Shown piece by piece: positions 13,166 through 25,676 of a stretch of DNA of 64,000 nt. The stretch lies in assembly GCF_026745355.1 (NCBI RefSeq), contig NC_079207.1:12708338-12772337 (forward strand), read 5' to 3'. A program made the position numbers and the translations under genes. Positions within the stretch are counted from its first letter, which is position 1. Each line of letters starts with the position of its first letter. Under the pieces are notes generated by a model. The model worked only from the letters and a program-made list of their open reading frames with translations. It was not told the origin of the DNA and searched no databases. The stretch is from Beta vulgaris subsp. vulgaris. Lineage: Eukaryota; Streptophyta; Magnoliopsida; Caryophyllales; Amaranthaceae.

Positions 13166-13177
13166 TCTAGTTCTACC

Positions 13178-15571
13178 TACTGTTTTTGTGTTTTATGTTC
13201 CTTTTCTATCAAAAGCTTGACCTCATTCCCTCTTCTCCTATATTATATCCTCCTTCATTCCTTATTTCTCCGATCCCTCTTTGAATGACTCTTATGATCA
13301 TGAAATTTATGTATATTCGATTTCTTTCTAACCAGTTGGGTCATGTAAAAAGACTAATAATTTTTCTTTTTCTTCTTTCTCTTGTGGATATAACTTTTTC
13401 TTTGATTTTCCTTTTGCAGGTCTTGTAGAGAATTAAAACTAATTTTTTTACATTTTCTTTGTATATTATTTGCTTTTCTGTGAGATGCATGCAGATGCAT
13501 TTAACAAACTACTGAGGGCTTTGATGAGCTATTCCTGGGAGACAACCCGAGATTTCTAACTTTTTTTTTCTTTTTAGTTTTATATTTAGCAATTTTTTTT
13601 ATTTGATTACTAACTTTTAGAATTTGTGCAAATTGTGATTCAGGGGCTGAGTTCCTATTATTCATTGAGATCAATATCTAGGTACTTGATCTTATGCTCT
13701 GTGAGGAGGTTCAACTAAGGGCTTTCACCCACAACACTCTTGGTATACTCTTTTCTTTCATCCTCTTCAAGTTTTTGAGACTCATATCTCTTTTTGCCAT
13801 TTATTTTGGTTTAATTTGATTGTGTGATTGAGGAAGTTGATTATGTTATGTGGTTGTGGATGTTTCTCTTTTCCTTCCCTTCCCTATATTTCTTTGTCAC
13901 ATTGAGGACAATGTGTTGTTTAGCTTGGGGGGAGGATTTACTTTTTGGGTCATAACTTTCTACATATTTTCATTTAGGTACATTTTTTATTTATCCTGCA
14001 TATTTGCGTATTTTGGCTTTGTGGGCAAACCTTCTGAAAACTTTCACGAGACCTTACTCGTCCACTAGGGCAACCAAGGGGTTTAAAGGGCTTGTTGCAC
14101 ATACTAAGTGCAATCGTGATTCCTACGAAAGTAAGTTAGGATTTATTGCTTTCTTAGTATTAGGAGCATATTAGTTTCATTCATGCATGACATATAATTT
14201 AAGAAATTCTTTCATGATTACATGAAGTATAGGTTTTAATTCACGAGATTGATAAATCATAAGTTTTGGACACATCTTCGATCTTATAATTAAATTTTAC
14301 AAGATTGAGTTGGACGGAATTGACCGCTTCATGGTACGATTGTTTTGCAACTTGAATGGGTTTGTAGTAAGATTGGTAGACATTTTCCAAGAAAGACTTG
14401 ATTTTACTTGGTAAACATAAGCCTAGTGAGGATTTTTCAAGCCTTATAGACTGACGCATCTATATCAGTCTTCTGTTTTTCTTGTGTGATAGTTCCTCAT
14501 GAAGTATGATTCTTGAACTTGCCTTGACACTCCTTCAGACTTATGTGTCATATGCATGTGTTGATATGATTGAGGCGTTCTTTTCATTGTTTTGAGCCTT
14601 CAAACATTTTTCTTTTCATTTATATTATTCCCTTTAATTAATCCATGTTGAGCTTTTGATATCTCATTCTCTTGATCAACCTACGTTACGAGCCTCCAGT
14701 CTTTTATGATTTCTCTACCAAAGCTTTGCTAAGTGGAGTAGCATTAAAGTTCATGTTTTGAGCTTGTGTTTGTGGTTTTTCTATAATCATTTGAAGAAAA
14801 TATGTTGAATGAAAAACATGCTTAAAATTATAGTGTGAAAGTGCAAAATGAAAAGAATGATGAAGAAGCTATGAAGAATAATTCTTAAAAATTGCAACAA
14901 CAAAAAAAAAACTGAAAAAAAGATTGAATAAAAGGTGAAATAATGTTTGTTGGAGTTGATAAAGATGGGTATTATCTTGATTTATTGGCAATGTGCTGTT
15001 GAAGTTATAGTAGAAGTTTTTGTGGCGTTTGTATCTAATGGCCATAGATGTTAAAGTGTTATTTCCTCCACTAGTTGGTTTTTACCACCACATTACCAAA
15101 TATTTTCCCACCCTTACCTTAGCCACACTACAACCCTTGGTAAGTCCTATATATGCATGTTTTTGCCATTTTTAAGTGGAGAATAAGATGATAGTCAAAT
15201 TTAAAGAAAAATACTTCGTTTGAGTTGACTTGGTATATGTTTGAGTGAAAAAATTATTACCTATAAACACATGAGAGAAAGTGTGCTCTACTAAAGTGAG
15301 GTTCATCGAGTTTAATTGAGTCTAACTTGGGGGAAGGTTTGTGATTTGCCATGGCGAGTCAAGTTGTGATTATATGAATTTGTATGAGGTGTGATTTGTG
15401 GTCTATCTTAGTCTAAACTTATACTTATAATAACTTTCATATGCTCGATTTTCATGTCTTGGAGATTGAATGGTTGAACGAACAAGTCTTGTACAAAAGT
15501 TCATTTTACTCTTCCCTTATGAATTAGTTTAGTTTGCTTCAGGACAAGCAAATGTTTAGCTTGGGAGAGTT
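13178..15571 (+). other. non-coding 3' part of the gypsy remnant, ending in a polypurine tract
   Basis: This continues the host gypsy sequence after the hAT element. No long open frame with recognisable protein was found. Two purine-rich boxes occur, 'cttggggggagg' at about 13926 and 'ttgggagag' at 15561, the second directly before the LTR start. The frame at 13850-14068 is hydrophobic and T-rich with no family resemblance, so I left it out. Confidence 0.5.
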
Positions 15572-16078
15572 TGATAAGTGCATATTCTAACATCATTTAG
15601 TTGCATATTAGGGTGCATTCTCATGTAGCATTAGAGCATTCACATTGCATTTATGCATATTTAGGTCTCTTTTTATAAGCTACAATGCTTTCACAGGCTG
15701 TTTGGTATTTTGATGTAATCTCAGTTACTATGGATTCCTTTTTAAGGACATGATGACTAAGACACTTGTATGACCTTCAAAACGATATATCATGTGTCCA
15801 AAACGGATTGGAATTGAAGAGGATACAAAGGACTTTGTGTGATTGTGCGAAATATGATACCTCTGCACCATTTTATCCGTAACTTTTAACACAAAAACAA
15901 TAATGAGGTGATTCTAATTGGGTTGGAAACTAGACTTGAATATCTTTCCAACGATATATTATATGCGCCAAAAAGAGATCTGAATCAAAAGTTATAGCTG
16001 TTTGAAGTTGAGCTGAAGAATTTGACGATTACAGGACAACACATCCGTGTCACTCTGATTTCTTCAAAGCAGTAGCTT
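15572..16078 (+). repeat. partial LTR of the Athila-like element
   Basis: Starts TGATAAGTGCATATTC directly after the polypurine tract. It contains a stretch around 15780-16010 ('ggaaactagacttgaatat', 'tttccaacgatatat') of the type I know from Athila LTRs. The 3' end is missing: at about 16079 the text switches to the asparagine-synthetase duplicate. No second LTR copy is present in the window. Confidence 0.55.
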
Positions 16079-16511
16079 AAAGTTACTACAGGTGAGTTTC
16101 ATAATAATGCACAGAGTAAGATGAATTTATTCAATTCTGCAAGTATACACAGCAAACTAATATATTTAAATTCAAGTGCTGCCATACTGCCTCATGGTCC
16201 TCTTCTTTTCAGCGATTTTTGTAACTTTCAACTGTTCTGCTTATCTACCATCAACTCTCAATGCATATAACATAGTGTTTCTCAAAGCTGTTACTATTAG
16301 AGCTAGTTATTCCACTTCTCTAAATCATGTTAAAACGCCAATTAGAACAACAGGTGTAAAACAGAGTATAGTTGCCAACTATTCTTATCAGTTATCAGCT
16401 GGCTTAGACGCAAAGATATAAGTGGTAAGAAAATTCCAGTTACCCAAAGCATAAGATCTTTAAAAGAAACATTTCTTCACCCTACATGCAGGAACATGTT
16501 TGGTGGATATG

Positions 16512-17189
16512 CAGGGATGAGCAAGGGTAGGGTCTGGGTCGGGTCCAGCTGGACCCTAGACCCGGACCCTATTTTTTTTGCAGACCCAGACCCGGACCCT
16601 AAGGGTCTGAAAAAATTGGACCCTAAGGGTCTGGAGGGTCTAGACCTAAGTTCTTTATATTGCCAAATTTTCAGCATTATTAATATCAATAACTATCTGA
16701 AATTTGCATAATGAAGCAAACACAAAAAATCGCATGAAACAAACATAAGAATTCGCATGAAACAAACACAAACATATAAATTGAAAAAAACGAAACAAAC
16801 CCAAACTTATAAACTGAAAAAAAAAACCGAAACAAACACAATTCACAAACATATAAACTGAAATAAACGAAACAAACACAAACATACAAACTAAAAAAAA
16901 CGAAACAAAACACAACTTACATAAGATTTCAGTATGGGTGTTTTGGTGTTTTAGTTTAGCTTTTAGTCTTTTAGAAAATTAGTTTTTTTAAAAAAAAAAG
17001 TTAAAATGTATATATTAAATAAGTTTAGGGTCTAAAGGTCGGGTCTGGGTCCAAAATTTTGAGACCCGAACCCTAAAAAATTTACTTGGACCCGGACCCT
17101 TAGAGTCTGAAAAAGTTGGACCCAGACCCTTAAATTAGGATCGGGTCCAACAGGGTCTAGGTAGGGTCCTGGACCCATGCCCATCCCTG
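16512..17189. mobile_element. hAT-like non-autonomous element, 678 bp
   Basis: Inserted in the pseudogene; the intact copy reads through at this point (near 50047). Ends are inverted: CAGGGATGAGCAAGGGT and, inverted, CAGGGATGGGCATGGGT. The subterminal regions are filled with 'gggtc' and 'gaccc' units on both sides, and the centre has A-rich 'aaacaaacacaaac' repeats. No coding capacity. The end sequence and subterminal repeats fit hAT, but a matching 8-bp duplication is not evident, possibly through decay. Confidence 0.65.
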
Positions 17190-18439
17190 GAAAACACCAT
17201 CACCAGTAAATCCAAATCTTTCTATCTGCTTACATATGACATCCACAGTACCAAGGTTTCATCCTTCCTCCAACTCCCTCCCAAGTCTCAAGGTCCTGAT
17301 CTCTTTACAAAAACTTTTTTACTATCACGGATCAACTAGAATCATGCCAAAACAGAAATTAAAAAAAATGCACTGCATTGTAGATCAATTTCGAGTAAAT
17401 TTTAATATTTTATAGCTCGTCTAGCTAGCTTTTCAACTTCCAAGCACTTGCAAATTTGCATGAAGGGAACATGTTTCTCCCCCTGTTGGGCATAACAACA
17501 TAATCATCCACAAATTGTACATCAGAACGATCTCATTATGCATCCAAAAACTTCAGATAGATATAGTCTGGTACTTGGTGTATGAAAGTTGTTCTAGATT
17601 TTACAGCCTTTTTAATAAAAAACGATGAGAGAGAAAGTTAGAGAGATAAGCTCTAACCAACAGCCTCAGCCCTCTAGTCCCATTAGAAACCCTAAAAACC
17701 CGATTGTAGTTCCGCGAAAAATTTTGTTTCTTCTCTTAGCCTTTGATTGGGGCTTAATCTTTAGAGTAATCATTGCTTTTCTTCACTCAATTTTTATCCT
17801 CTGTATTCAATTGAGAGTGGGTGAAGTTCAGATTACCCCTATCCATCTTAGGGATAGGTCTGCGGCTGATTTAGGTTTGCGATTATCTAAATTCGCTAGC
17901 TGGCGTGTTATTGAAGCAGTTAATGCAGGGTTTTTTGCTTGTTTGCTTAAATTCATCCTTAATTGCCAGTTTCTCTGGCTGAGGTGGCTCATTTTTAGGG
18001 GTTTTAAGTTCAAATTAGGGCTGAGGTGTTGGTTTTGTCAGATGAGTGAAGTGATGGTTCAGTTCTCTGCTAGTGTGTTGAATGCTATTCTTAATGTCCT
18101 TGTTTCTATTGTCATCATTATTTGGGGTTTCCGGGGCGATTTTTGTATCTTTCCAGTTAGATTTCTTGGTGTTGTTGGATTTTTATCCATCAATTTAGCT
18201 ATTGCATTTAATGCGATTCGAAAAGTCCCTACTCTGGTAAGGATTCATAGTTCTTTTTTTTGGCTCTCCGGAGAAGGCAGGGTCTATAAAAGCCAAGGAT
18301 TTGGTTTAGGTGGTACTCATTCTTTCTCCCTCTGTCATTTGTTCTTCATATTGCTGGTTTTTCTTTATCTAACTTCAAAAAAGTGTGGTAATAGCTTAAC
18401 TTTTCTGTTGTGGTTTTGTGTGAGGATAAACTCGTTCAA

Positions 18440-20093
18440 AGAAGCTTTGTTGTCCGAAGGAAATGGCCAGTTTCAGAATGCTGATGAAGGCGTTGTGGAT
18501 CCTGATGTGCTGGGTGGTGCTCCAGCATCTAGTCCTGCTTCTCTGTCTGTAAGTGACCCTCCGGGTCCCCCAACTTTCCCTGAAGCTATTATATTAGATG
18601 AGTTATCTCAAGTTAAGCAAGACATTGATGATTTATCAAAAACTTGTTTAGTTGGTAAAAGTTGGGTGCTGTTGTTGATTTGAGGACTGTTATGTTTGAA
18701 CAAAGCTGATTGGCAGTTCTGTAAGGGTGATATTGAGTACCTAGATATGGGAATAATGGGTTATGATTAAGTTTGCTAATCCTGGTGATTTGTTTCTTGT
18801 TTGGTCTGAAAGACCTTGGCACGTTCAAGGTGAGTTGTTTGTCATTTATCCCTGGAACCTATTTTGATCCTTATGTGGAAGAAATTAAATATGTGGATTA
18901 TGGGTAAGGATCCTAGATTTCCTGCTGAATTGCTTAACTTTGATTCCATAGCTAACCTGTTAGCTGCTAATATATTGGTGCTTTGATTAGATTGGATACT
19001 CGTTCAGTGTAAACATAAGATAAGGTTTGCCCGAGCATGTGTTAGGGTAGATATTACTGAACCCCTGTTGGAATATGCTGAAGTGACTAGAGCTGGTGGT
19101 GTGAAATGTGGTTATGTTATATGGTATGAGGATTTTTCTGTAGGCTGTTCATTTTGTGGTTGTGATGATCACAGTATTGATGATTGCTTGATTCTGTCCC
19201 CCTCTCCCAAAGAAGTCAAAGTGATGTTAATGAAACATCCAAAAAAGCAATGGCTTGCAGAGTTTATTCAAGGTGCTACTAGGCTAGCTAAGCCTCTTAC
19301 CACTGCTGAGCAAGCTTTAGTGGTTGAGGCTAGGCCTAGACACATTGTTAGACCTCTCTCTGCTTCTGCTACTCCTCCCAAAAAGTTTGTTCCAAAGAAA
19401 AAGTTCCCTGGAAAGTCTTTTACAGGAAAGAAAAATGTTGCTGCTGGTGCTGGGATCTCTATTAGAGAACCTGTTGTTCAGTCCCATCCTACAGTTGCTG
19501 CTTTATCATTGCCTTCTCAGGCTGGAAAAGGTAAGGGGGTGATGCTTGCCCACCCAGTGATTGAAGTGGATTCCTCTGATGATGACTGTGAGTCTGTGAT
19601 GCCTTCTGAGGTCCCTCCTTTCTCTAACTGTCTAGTCAGTAATGCTGTTAATCAGAATGAGAATGTTGCCATGGTGTCTTCTGCTGCTATGACCCTCCTC
19701 CCTCCCTTAGTCCATGATGATTCTATTAAGTCCCCAGTCCCTTTGAGGGTAATTTACCCTGCTGAGCTGCTTGATTGTGGTTTTATATCTGATGCTGATG
19801 GCTTCATGGATGATGAGAATGATTTATATGCTGAGGAAGGTGTCCTATCTGGTATTGTTGAGGACACTTATATCCTGGAAGAAACTGTTCATGCTGGGGG
19901 CTATTCTTCGCAGCCAGATGGCTCTTTTCACTCTCTCCATTCTGAGACCTCAATCATTAAGCAGATTGAGGGGATGGGGGTTGAAGGGGCTAGCATCAAG
20001 GACTCCATGTCTGCCTCTAGTTCAGCTAAGAGAAGGAAGATGGACTCTGATGAAGAATCATCAACAGCAAACCTGAAGAGGGGAAGGACCTAG
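18440..20093 (+). pseudogene. LINE ORF1 (nucleic-acid-binding protein), broken
   Basis: ORF1 of plant L1 elements makes an RNA-binding protein that coats the element RNA. Here the N-terminal part, with an acidic and proline-rich segment (PASLSVSDPPGPPTFPEA) and a short helix (DELSQVKQDIDDL), is in the frame ending at 18683. The DUF4283-like middle (18650-19070) is scattered over several frames with stops. The C-terminal part (19068-20093) is open and carries the zinc knuckle CSFCGCDDHSIDDC (CX2CX4HX4C), then a Ser/Pro/Lys-rich tail. It stops 30 bases before ORF2. Confidence 0.75.
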
Positions 20094-20123
20094 TCGGGTC
20101 TTTCTCTTATCCACTGCCATGAT

Positions 20124-23100
20124 ATGAATATTAGTTTTTGGAATGCTAGAGGATGTAAAAGACCTCTTCTTATGGAGGAAGTAAAAATTTTTTGTAATCT
20201 AAATAATGTTCAAGTCATGATGCTTTGTGAAACCAAAACCTCTTCTCCCCCTACGGAGGCTTTTTCTAGGTTTTGTGGGTTTCACCATCATGACTTCCTC
20301 CCGTCTTTTGGAATGGCAGGTGGCATGTGGATTTTTTGGAAAAATGTTCCTAGTCATCCCTTTTTATTTTCTGTTGATGCCAAGTATGACCGGTTTATGG
20401 TTTGTAATATAAATGTGTTGGCAATGAATATTTCCTTTAAGCTTATTTTTATTTATGCTCCTCCAAACAATAATCTCAAGCTACAATTTTGGGAAGAGTT
20501 AATTAATAGTATTCTTCGGATTTCAGGGCCTTACTTAGTATTAGGTGACTTCAATGAATTAAGTTTTAGTAGTGATAAAGTTGGTGGTGCAACTTTTTCA
20601 TTCGCAAGGTTGAACTATATGAATAGACTTTTTCAGAAGTAGAATGTATTGAATTACCATTCTTAGGATCAGGTTTTACTTGGAAAAAAAAGAGAAGTGG
20701 GCCTGGAAATATCCTAGAAAGATTAGATAAAGGAGTAGCCAATTTAGAATTCTTAAATTTATTCCCTAATGTGAAAGTTCAACATCATGCGTTTACATCC
20801 TCAGATCATTGTCAAGTATCTGTTAAACTCGATATTCTTCAAGGTAGGAAATCCCCCCCATTTAGATTTGATAAAGCTTGGACTACTCGTAAAGATTTTG
20901 AAGTGATTATTAAGAAGGCTTGGTCAACTAGATTTCATGGGTCTTATATGTTTTGTTTCACGAAAAAGTGTAAGCTTCTAAAAGAAAAAGCTAAGAATTG
21001 GGCTACCACCAGATTTGGTAATGTTCTTCGTCAATTAAAAGTGGTTGAAAGTAAATTAAAGTGTATTCAAGAAAACCTTCTGGCTAATCCCAGCTGCCCG
21101 TTTCTTGCTGCAAAGTTGGATAAGTTTCATTTGAAACAGGTTAGGTTGCTAGAATTCCAAGAACTATATTGGAAGACTAAAGCTAAATCAAATCATCTAA
21201 AGCTTAGCGATTCCAATACTAAGTATTTTCATGCCTGTGCGTCCATTAGAAGAAATCGAAATTTTATATCATCCATTGAGGATGATGCTGGTGTTGTTTT
21301 AACAGATCCAAAGGACGTTGAAAATTGTTTTTCAAATTCTTTTGTTCAACGGTTTACGGCTAATCAAGAGTGTTTTTTTGATGAAAACTGTGATTTCTCT
21401 CTGCTAGATAGTATCATTTCAGAGGAGGATAATATGCGTTTGTGTTCGGAGGTTAGTGCTGAGGAAATTAAGAACGCTGTTTTTGAGTTAGATCCTGATA
21501 AAGCACCAGGCCCAGATGGTTTCCCGCCTTTCTTTTTCCAAAAGTATTGGTCGTTAGTTGGTAATTCGGTCTGTCACGCAGTTAGGGCTTTTTTCTTTTC
21601 AGGATCGCTTTTAAAAGAAGTCAATCATACATTTATCACTTTAATTCCTAAAGTGGAATCCCCTTCTAATCCGAATCAGTTTCGGCCTATTAGCCTGTGT
21701 TCTACTATCTATAAAGTTATTGCAAAAATAATGGCTTCTAGATTGAAGATTGTGCTCGGGAAAATTATTCATCCCTTGCAAGGTGCTTTTGTCCCTGAAA
21801 GACTCATCCAAGACAATGTGTTGATAGCGCACGAAGTTTTTCATTCTTTTAAAAAGAAATCAGGGAATCAAGGGTGGTTAGCTATTAAGCTTGATATGGA
21901 GAAAGCTTATGATCGATTAGAGTGGAATTTTATCTTTGCAGTTTTTAAGAAATTAGGTTTTTGTGAGCGATGGGTTGGCTGGATGAAGGAATGTATATCC
22001 TCAGTTTCATTCTCTGTTTTAGTTAATGGGATCCCTGGTGATGTGTTCTATCCTTCTAGGGGAATCCGGCAGGGAGATCCTCTTTCGCCTTATATTTTTA
22101 TTTTGTGTGCTGAAATTCTTGCTAGGCAACTTCATGCAGCCAGCAGAGAGGGGCCTAAGTTAGTTGGTGTCTCTTTGGGTCACTCTCGTGTTAAAATTCC
22201 GTTTCTAACATTTGCAGATGACACTATGATCTTTGCTAAAGCTACTGTCGATAGTTGTACTGTTATCAGGGAAATTCTGGACGATTATTGTAGGATGTCA
22301 GGTCAATTAGTAAATTATAATAAGTCAGCATATCAATGTTCTCCTAACACTGACCCCATTCTCGCTACTTCCTTTGCCTCTATTCTGCGCATGGGTGAAG
22401 CTTGTTCCTTGGGTACATACTTGGGTTGCCCTATTATTGATAGTAAGGTTACTAATAATACCTTTGGGGATATTTAGGAAAAGGTTCAAGGTCAGCTCTC
22501 CAAGTGGAAAGCTAACTCCCTTTCCCAAGCGGGTCGCACGGTCCTCATTCAAGCTAATTTAGCAACCAAGGCTAATTATCAAATGCAATGCTTCTTATTG
22601 CCTCCTCACATAGTGGAATCTCTCGACAAGAGTTATCGGAACTTTTTCTGGAATAAATCTTCAGAATCTACATCCCCTAATCTTATAGGTTGGGATAGAA
22701 TCTGCAAACCAAAGAAAAATGGGGGGCTTGGGTTGAGAAAGGCCAAAGTTATGTATATGGCCTGACAAAAAAGTATATGAAAACTGATGGATTGTTTGAT
22801 TATAGGGTTAAAGCTAATGCTTCCTGGCAGTGGCGCAAACTCATGTCTTTAAGGAATAAGTTTAAGCATGGTCTGCGGTGGGTTGTGGGTAGGGGGGACA
22901 AGATTTCTTTTTGGTTTGACAATTGGGTGTTCCAGTATCCCATTTGCTCAGTTTGTTCGGTCCTCAGCGGTTCTGAGTCCTTGGTTGTTGAGAGTTTTAT
23001 CACCCAGGGTTATCAATGGGATGTAGCGAGGCTTAGGGAGTTTGTCACGGAGGAGGTTTGCCTTGCCATCTGTAGCATCTTCATTCCTAAGCATCCTTTG

Positions 23101-24237
23101 GAGGATAAGTGTGTGTGGGCTCTTTCGCCTGATGGGTGCTATTCTGTTAAATCGGGTGTTCAGCTCATTCAAGGTTCAGGGCTTGAGGTTCATGGTTCCT
23201 TGCTTAGGGTTCCTTTCTTTTGGATTTGGAGTCTCCAGGTTCCTCCCAAGATTAAGTTCTTCCTTTGGAAGATCTGTAATAACGGGCTTCCTACTAAAAA
23301 GAGGCTGGAGGTGAGTCATGTCTTCCTTCCTCTTGAGTGTGTTTTTTGCAATCACCATTCTGAACATCTTCTTCATCTATTTGTGGAGTGTCCCTTTTGT
23401 ATCGATGTTTTTGATATGTTAGGGACCAGGTTTGGTCGGCCTTCTCTTCCTGGTAATCCAGAGGGACTTGCTTTCATCGATTGGTTTTGTGCTTTATCTA
23501 AGAGTAGGTCTTTGCCTGAGTTAGCGAAGATTGCCACAACTTGGTGGTTTGTTTGGTATGCGAGGAATGGTATCACCTTTAGAGATGAGGCTTTTCCGGT
23601 CGTTAAACTTTGCTGGATGATTAAGAATTTTGTGGATCGGTGTAGGGATGACCCTCTTGTGTTGGATCCTTCGCTCCCTGGTAGTGAGTTGCTTCGTAAG
23701 TCCTCTAAGCTTTCAAGGCTAAATGTTGCTTGGGTTGCCCCCCCGGTCGGGTTTTTTAAGCTCAATTTTGATGGGTCAAAGCTGAAGGATGGCTCAGCGG
23801 CCTTAGGTTTTGTTATTAGAAATAGAGAAGGCATGATCAAGCTTTGTGGTGCTCGTTCTTTAAGTGCTGATTCTTCTATTTTGGTGGCTGAAGCTTGGGC
23901 TCTCAGAGAAGGGCTTGCTGGTGCTCGTATGCTAGGGATTAATAAGCTGGTGGTTGAAGGGGACAATCTGTCTGTGATTCAAGCTATTAAGCGTGTTTGG
24001 AAAATTCCTTGGTCTATCCATTCTCTTATTATGGATGCAGGGGAAGAGTTGAAGAATTTTGCGGAGGTCAGTATCAACCATGGAGTTCGGGAAGGGAATG
24101 CTGCAGCTGATTGGATGGCTCATCGTGGTCATGTTTGTTCTAATTTAACTTATTGGTTTGAGTCTCCTGATTTCAATTTCTCTGTAATCATCCGAAAGGA
24201 TGCTTTAGGGTGGCCCATTTCCTGGGAACCTCCCTAG
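20124..24237 (+). pseudogene. LINE ORF2 (endonuclease, reverse transcriptase, RNase H), broken
   Basis: Polyprotein that nicks target DNA and reverse-transcribes the element RNA. Order: apurinic-type endonuclease (start MNISFWNARGC; LCETK; LVLGDFNE) at 20124-20820; reverse transcriptase at about 21430-22480 with APGPDGFPP, QGAFVPERLIQDN, LDMEKAYDR, RQGDPLSPYIF and the catalytic FADD of FLTFADDTMIFA; zf-RVT region (PPKIKFFLWKICNNGLPTK) at about 23240; RNase H at 23750-24130 (NFDGSK, AEAWALREGL, VEGDNLSVI, GNAAADWMA). Lesions: frameshift at about 20640; TAG at 22475-22477; stop at about 22763 followed by a frame change and an apparent deletion of tens of codons before 22777. The RNase H domain itself is open and keeps its acidic residues. 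Confidence 0.88.
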
Positions 24238-25233
24238 TGTTTGGTTTCTGTTTAAAAAAAAAAAAAAATGTATGATGATCACACAGTTGGAACCAGTCAC
24301 AAGCTAAGCATAGAGGCCCCATTATCCCTTATCAGCTAGTTATATCTTATGAAAGATGAAAACATATAAACGAATTATCAAGCCTTTCTACAACATTGAA
24401 GAAGTCCAGCAGATCTTAGACAGATGGGACACCCCAGAAAATTGTAATGCAGCAGCATGCTCTAAGAACTCAAATCTAAAAGAAGAGCTTTCCTCAAATA
24501 TCAGCCACATCACAGAAAATTGAGTTTACCGTGAGCGTGATATGGTCTTGATAGCTGCAAACATCCAATTGTCCGTGACCATTGTCATGATGGCTTCCAT
24601 ATGCGAGATGTAACCTTATTGCCTACCCAACGCAAGGTGGATTCTAGAAATTTGTACTTCTAAAGAGGCGTTATTACACCGCTGATCAGAACGCAATTAA
24701 TCAAATACAGGGTAGTGGATATAATGGGATTTGTGTGCAACTTAACTTTATATAAGTGATGGAGTAGCTCTAACAAATCTTTGTGTGCAACTTAACAACA
24801 TAGCGAAAAAAAAAAGAGAATATCACGGGATACTAATACCAAGGAAAATCATAACGTATATTTTAGATAAGAAAAAAAACTAAGAAATTAACAGAAAGAT
24901 CAAGATGGTAGCATGAAAAAAATAGATCCATTGAACTCGAGGAATTCACCAAAAATTGTCACAGGTAACCTGACTTTTTCCGAAATATGGACTCATTTGG
25001 CAATAGATTGAATGAACAAAACCTCCACCTCACTTCATAAGAATACTCCATATAAGAGTGTTTCATAAGCAACATATGCCAATATTCATAGTGCCTTTTC
25101 TTTCGTAGTAACTATTAATGCAATTTTCTGAATTAACCATCACCAAGGTCTATACTACACACAAATAACTATGCAATGTACACTCAGTGTATAGCTCACC
25201 AAAAGCTAGAAAAACTGCATGGTTATAAATATA

Positions 25234-25490
25234 CTCCCTCTGGTTTTTATTAGTTTACCCACTTTCCTTTTTTGGTTGTCCCTTATTAGTTTACCACTTT
25301 TTTCTGTTTTTGGAATGGTCCCATCAATTGTTTCATATTATCTTTATCTTCTCACTCTACTTTCCTTGGCCTACAACATTAACTTCAATACAACATGCCA
25401 ATAAATTAATACTTTCTCTTTCCTTCTATGACCCACATACCAAAACTTTGTGCCCAAAGAAGTGGGTAAACTAATAAAAAACAAAGGGAG
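25234..25490. mobile_element. Stowaway-type MITE, 257 bp
   Basis: TA at 25232-25233 and at 25491-25492 flank ends reading CTCCCTCTGGTTTTTATTAG and its inverse from CTAATAAAAAACAAAGGGAG. TA duplication and a CTCCCTC-type TIR identify a Tc1/mariner Stowaway-like MITE. It lies in the intron after exon 6 of the pseudogene and is missing at the matching point of the intact copy (about 51478). Confidence 0.85.
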
Positions 25491-25676
25491 TATTATATAC
25501 CAATGCGCCATTCGCAAAGAAAAATATTCTATCTAAGACAAAGGAGGTGAAAAGGAAGCAGTTTAGCTTAGCACCTAGAAAATTGCATTCTGGGTAGTAT
25601 GTTGTGTGATGGATTTTCTCAGGGCACCCAAGACCCTTTCAGCCGGTGAGATAGTTGAAGACCGTAATGTTCCTAC

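Larger units (their letters stand above)
8250..13169 (+). mobile_element. hAT DNA transposon, 4920 bp, with 8-bp target duplication
   Basis: Both ends are exact. The 8-bp direct repeat GTTCTACC lies at 8242-8249 and again at 13170-13177. The element starts TAGAGGTGGCCA and ends with the inverse of TAGACGTGGCCA, giving a 12-bp TIR with one mismatch. Removing the element and one repeat rejoins the surrounding gypsy sequence. The 8-bp duplication, short TIR, BED finger and hATC domain together identify the hAT superfamily. It carries one degraded transposase gene (9506-12234) and repeat-rich GC-high subterminal regions at both ends. Confidence 0.93.
7501..16078 (+). mobile_element. Athila-like Ty3/gypsy remnant, interrupted by a hAT element
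   Basis: Pieces in order: a gag-like frame (7570-7854, continuing in broken frames to 8249), the nested hAT element, the rest of the same sequence from 13178, a long non-coding 3' part, a polypurine tract at 15561-15571 ('ttgggagagtt') and an LTR start at 15572. The 3' part carries motifs I associate with Athila/Tat elements ('gggagacaacccga', 'cattgaggacaatg', 'tagcttggggggagg'). No protease, reverse transcriptase or integrase is visible, so this is a non-autonomous or heavily deleted copy. The left border is uncertain, and the right border is where homology to the asparagine-synthetase duplicate begins. Confidence 0.65.
17620..24268 (+). mobile_element. L1-type LINE retrotransposon, about 6.65 kb
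   Basis: Full-length-looking non-LTR element: 5' leader, ORF1 with a zinc knuckle, ORF2 with endonuclease, reverse transcriptase, zf-RVT and plant-type RNase H, and an A15 tail at 24254-24268. The intact gene copy lacks it between about 50468 and 50487. A clear target-site duplication is not visible, and the 5' boundary (about 17610-17625) is set only by where homology to the other gene copy stops. ORF2 carries a frameshift, an in-frame stop and a deletion, so this copy is not autonomous. Confidence 0.88.

Noticed and set aside
23373..23966. 197-codon frame antisense to LINE ORF2
   Set aside because: Lies opposite the RNase H and zf-RVT region of ORF2, has no recognisable domain and is explained by the codon pattern of the real frame.
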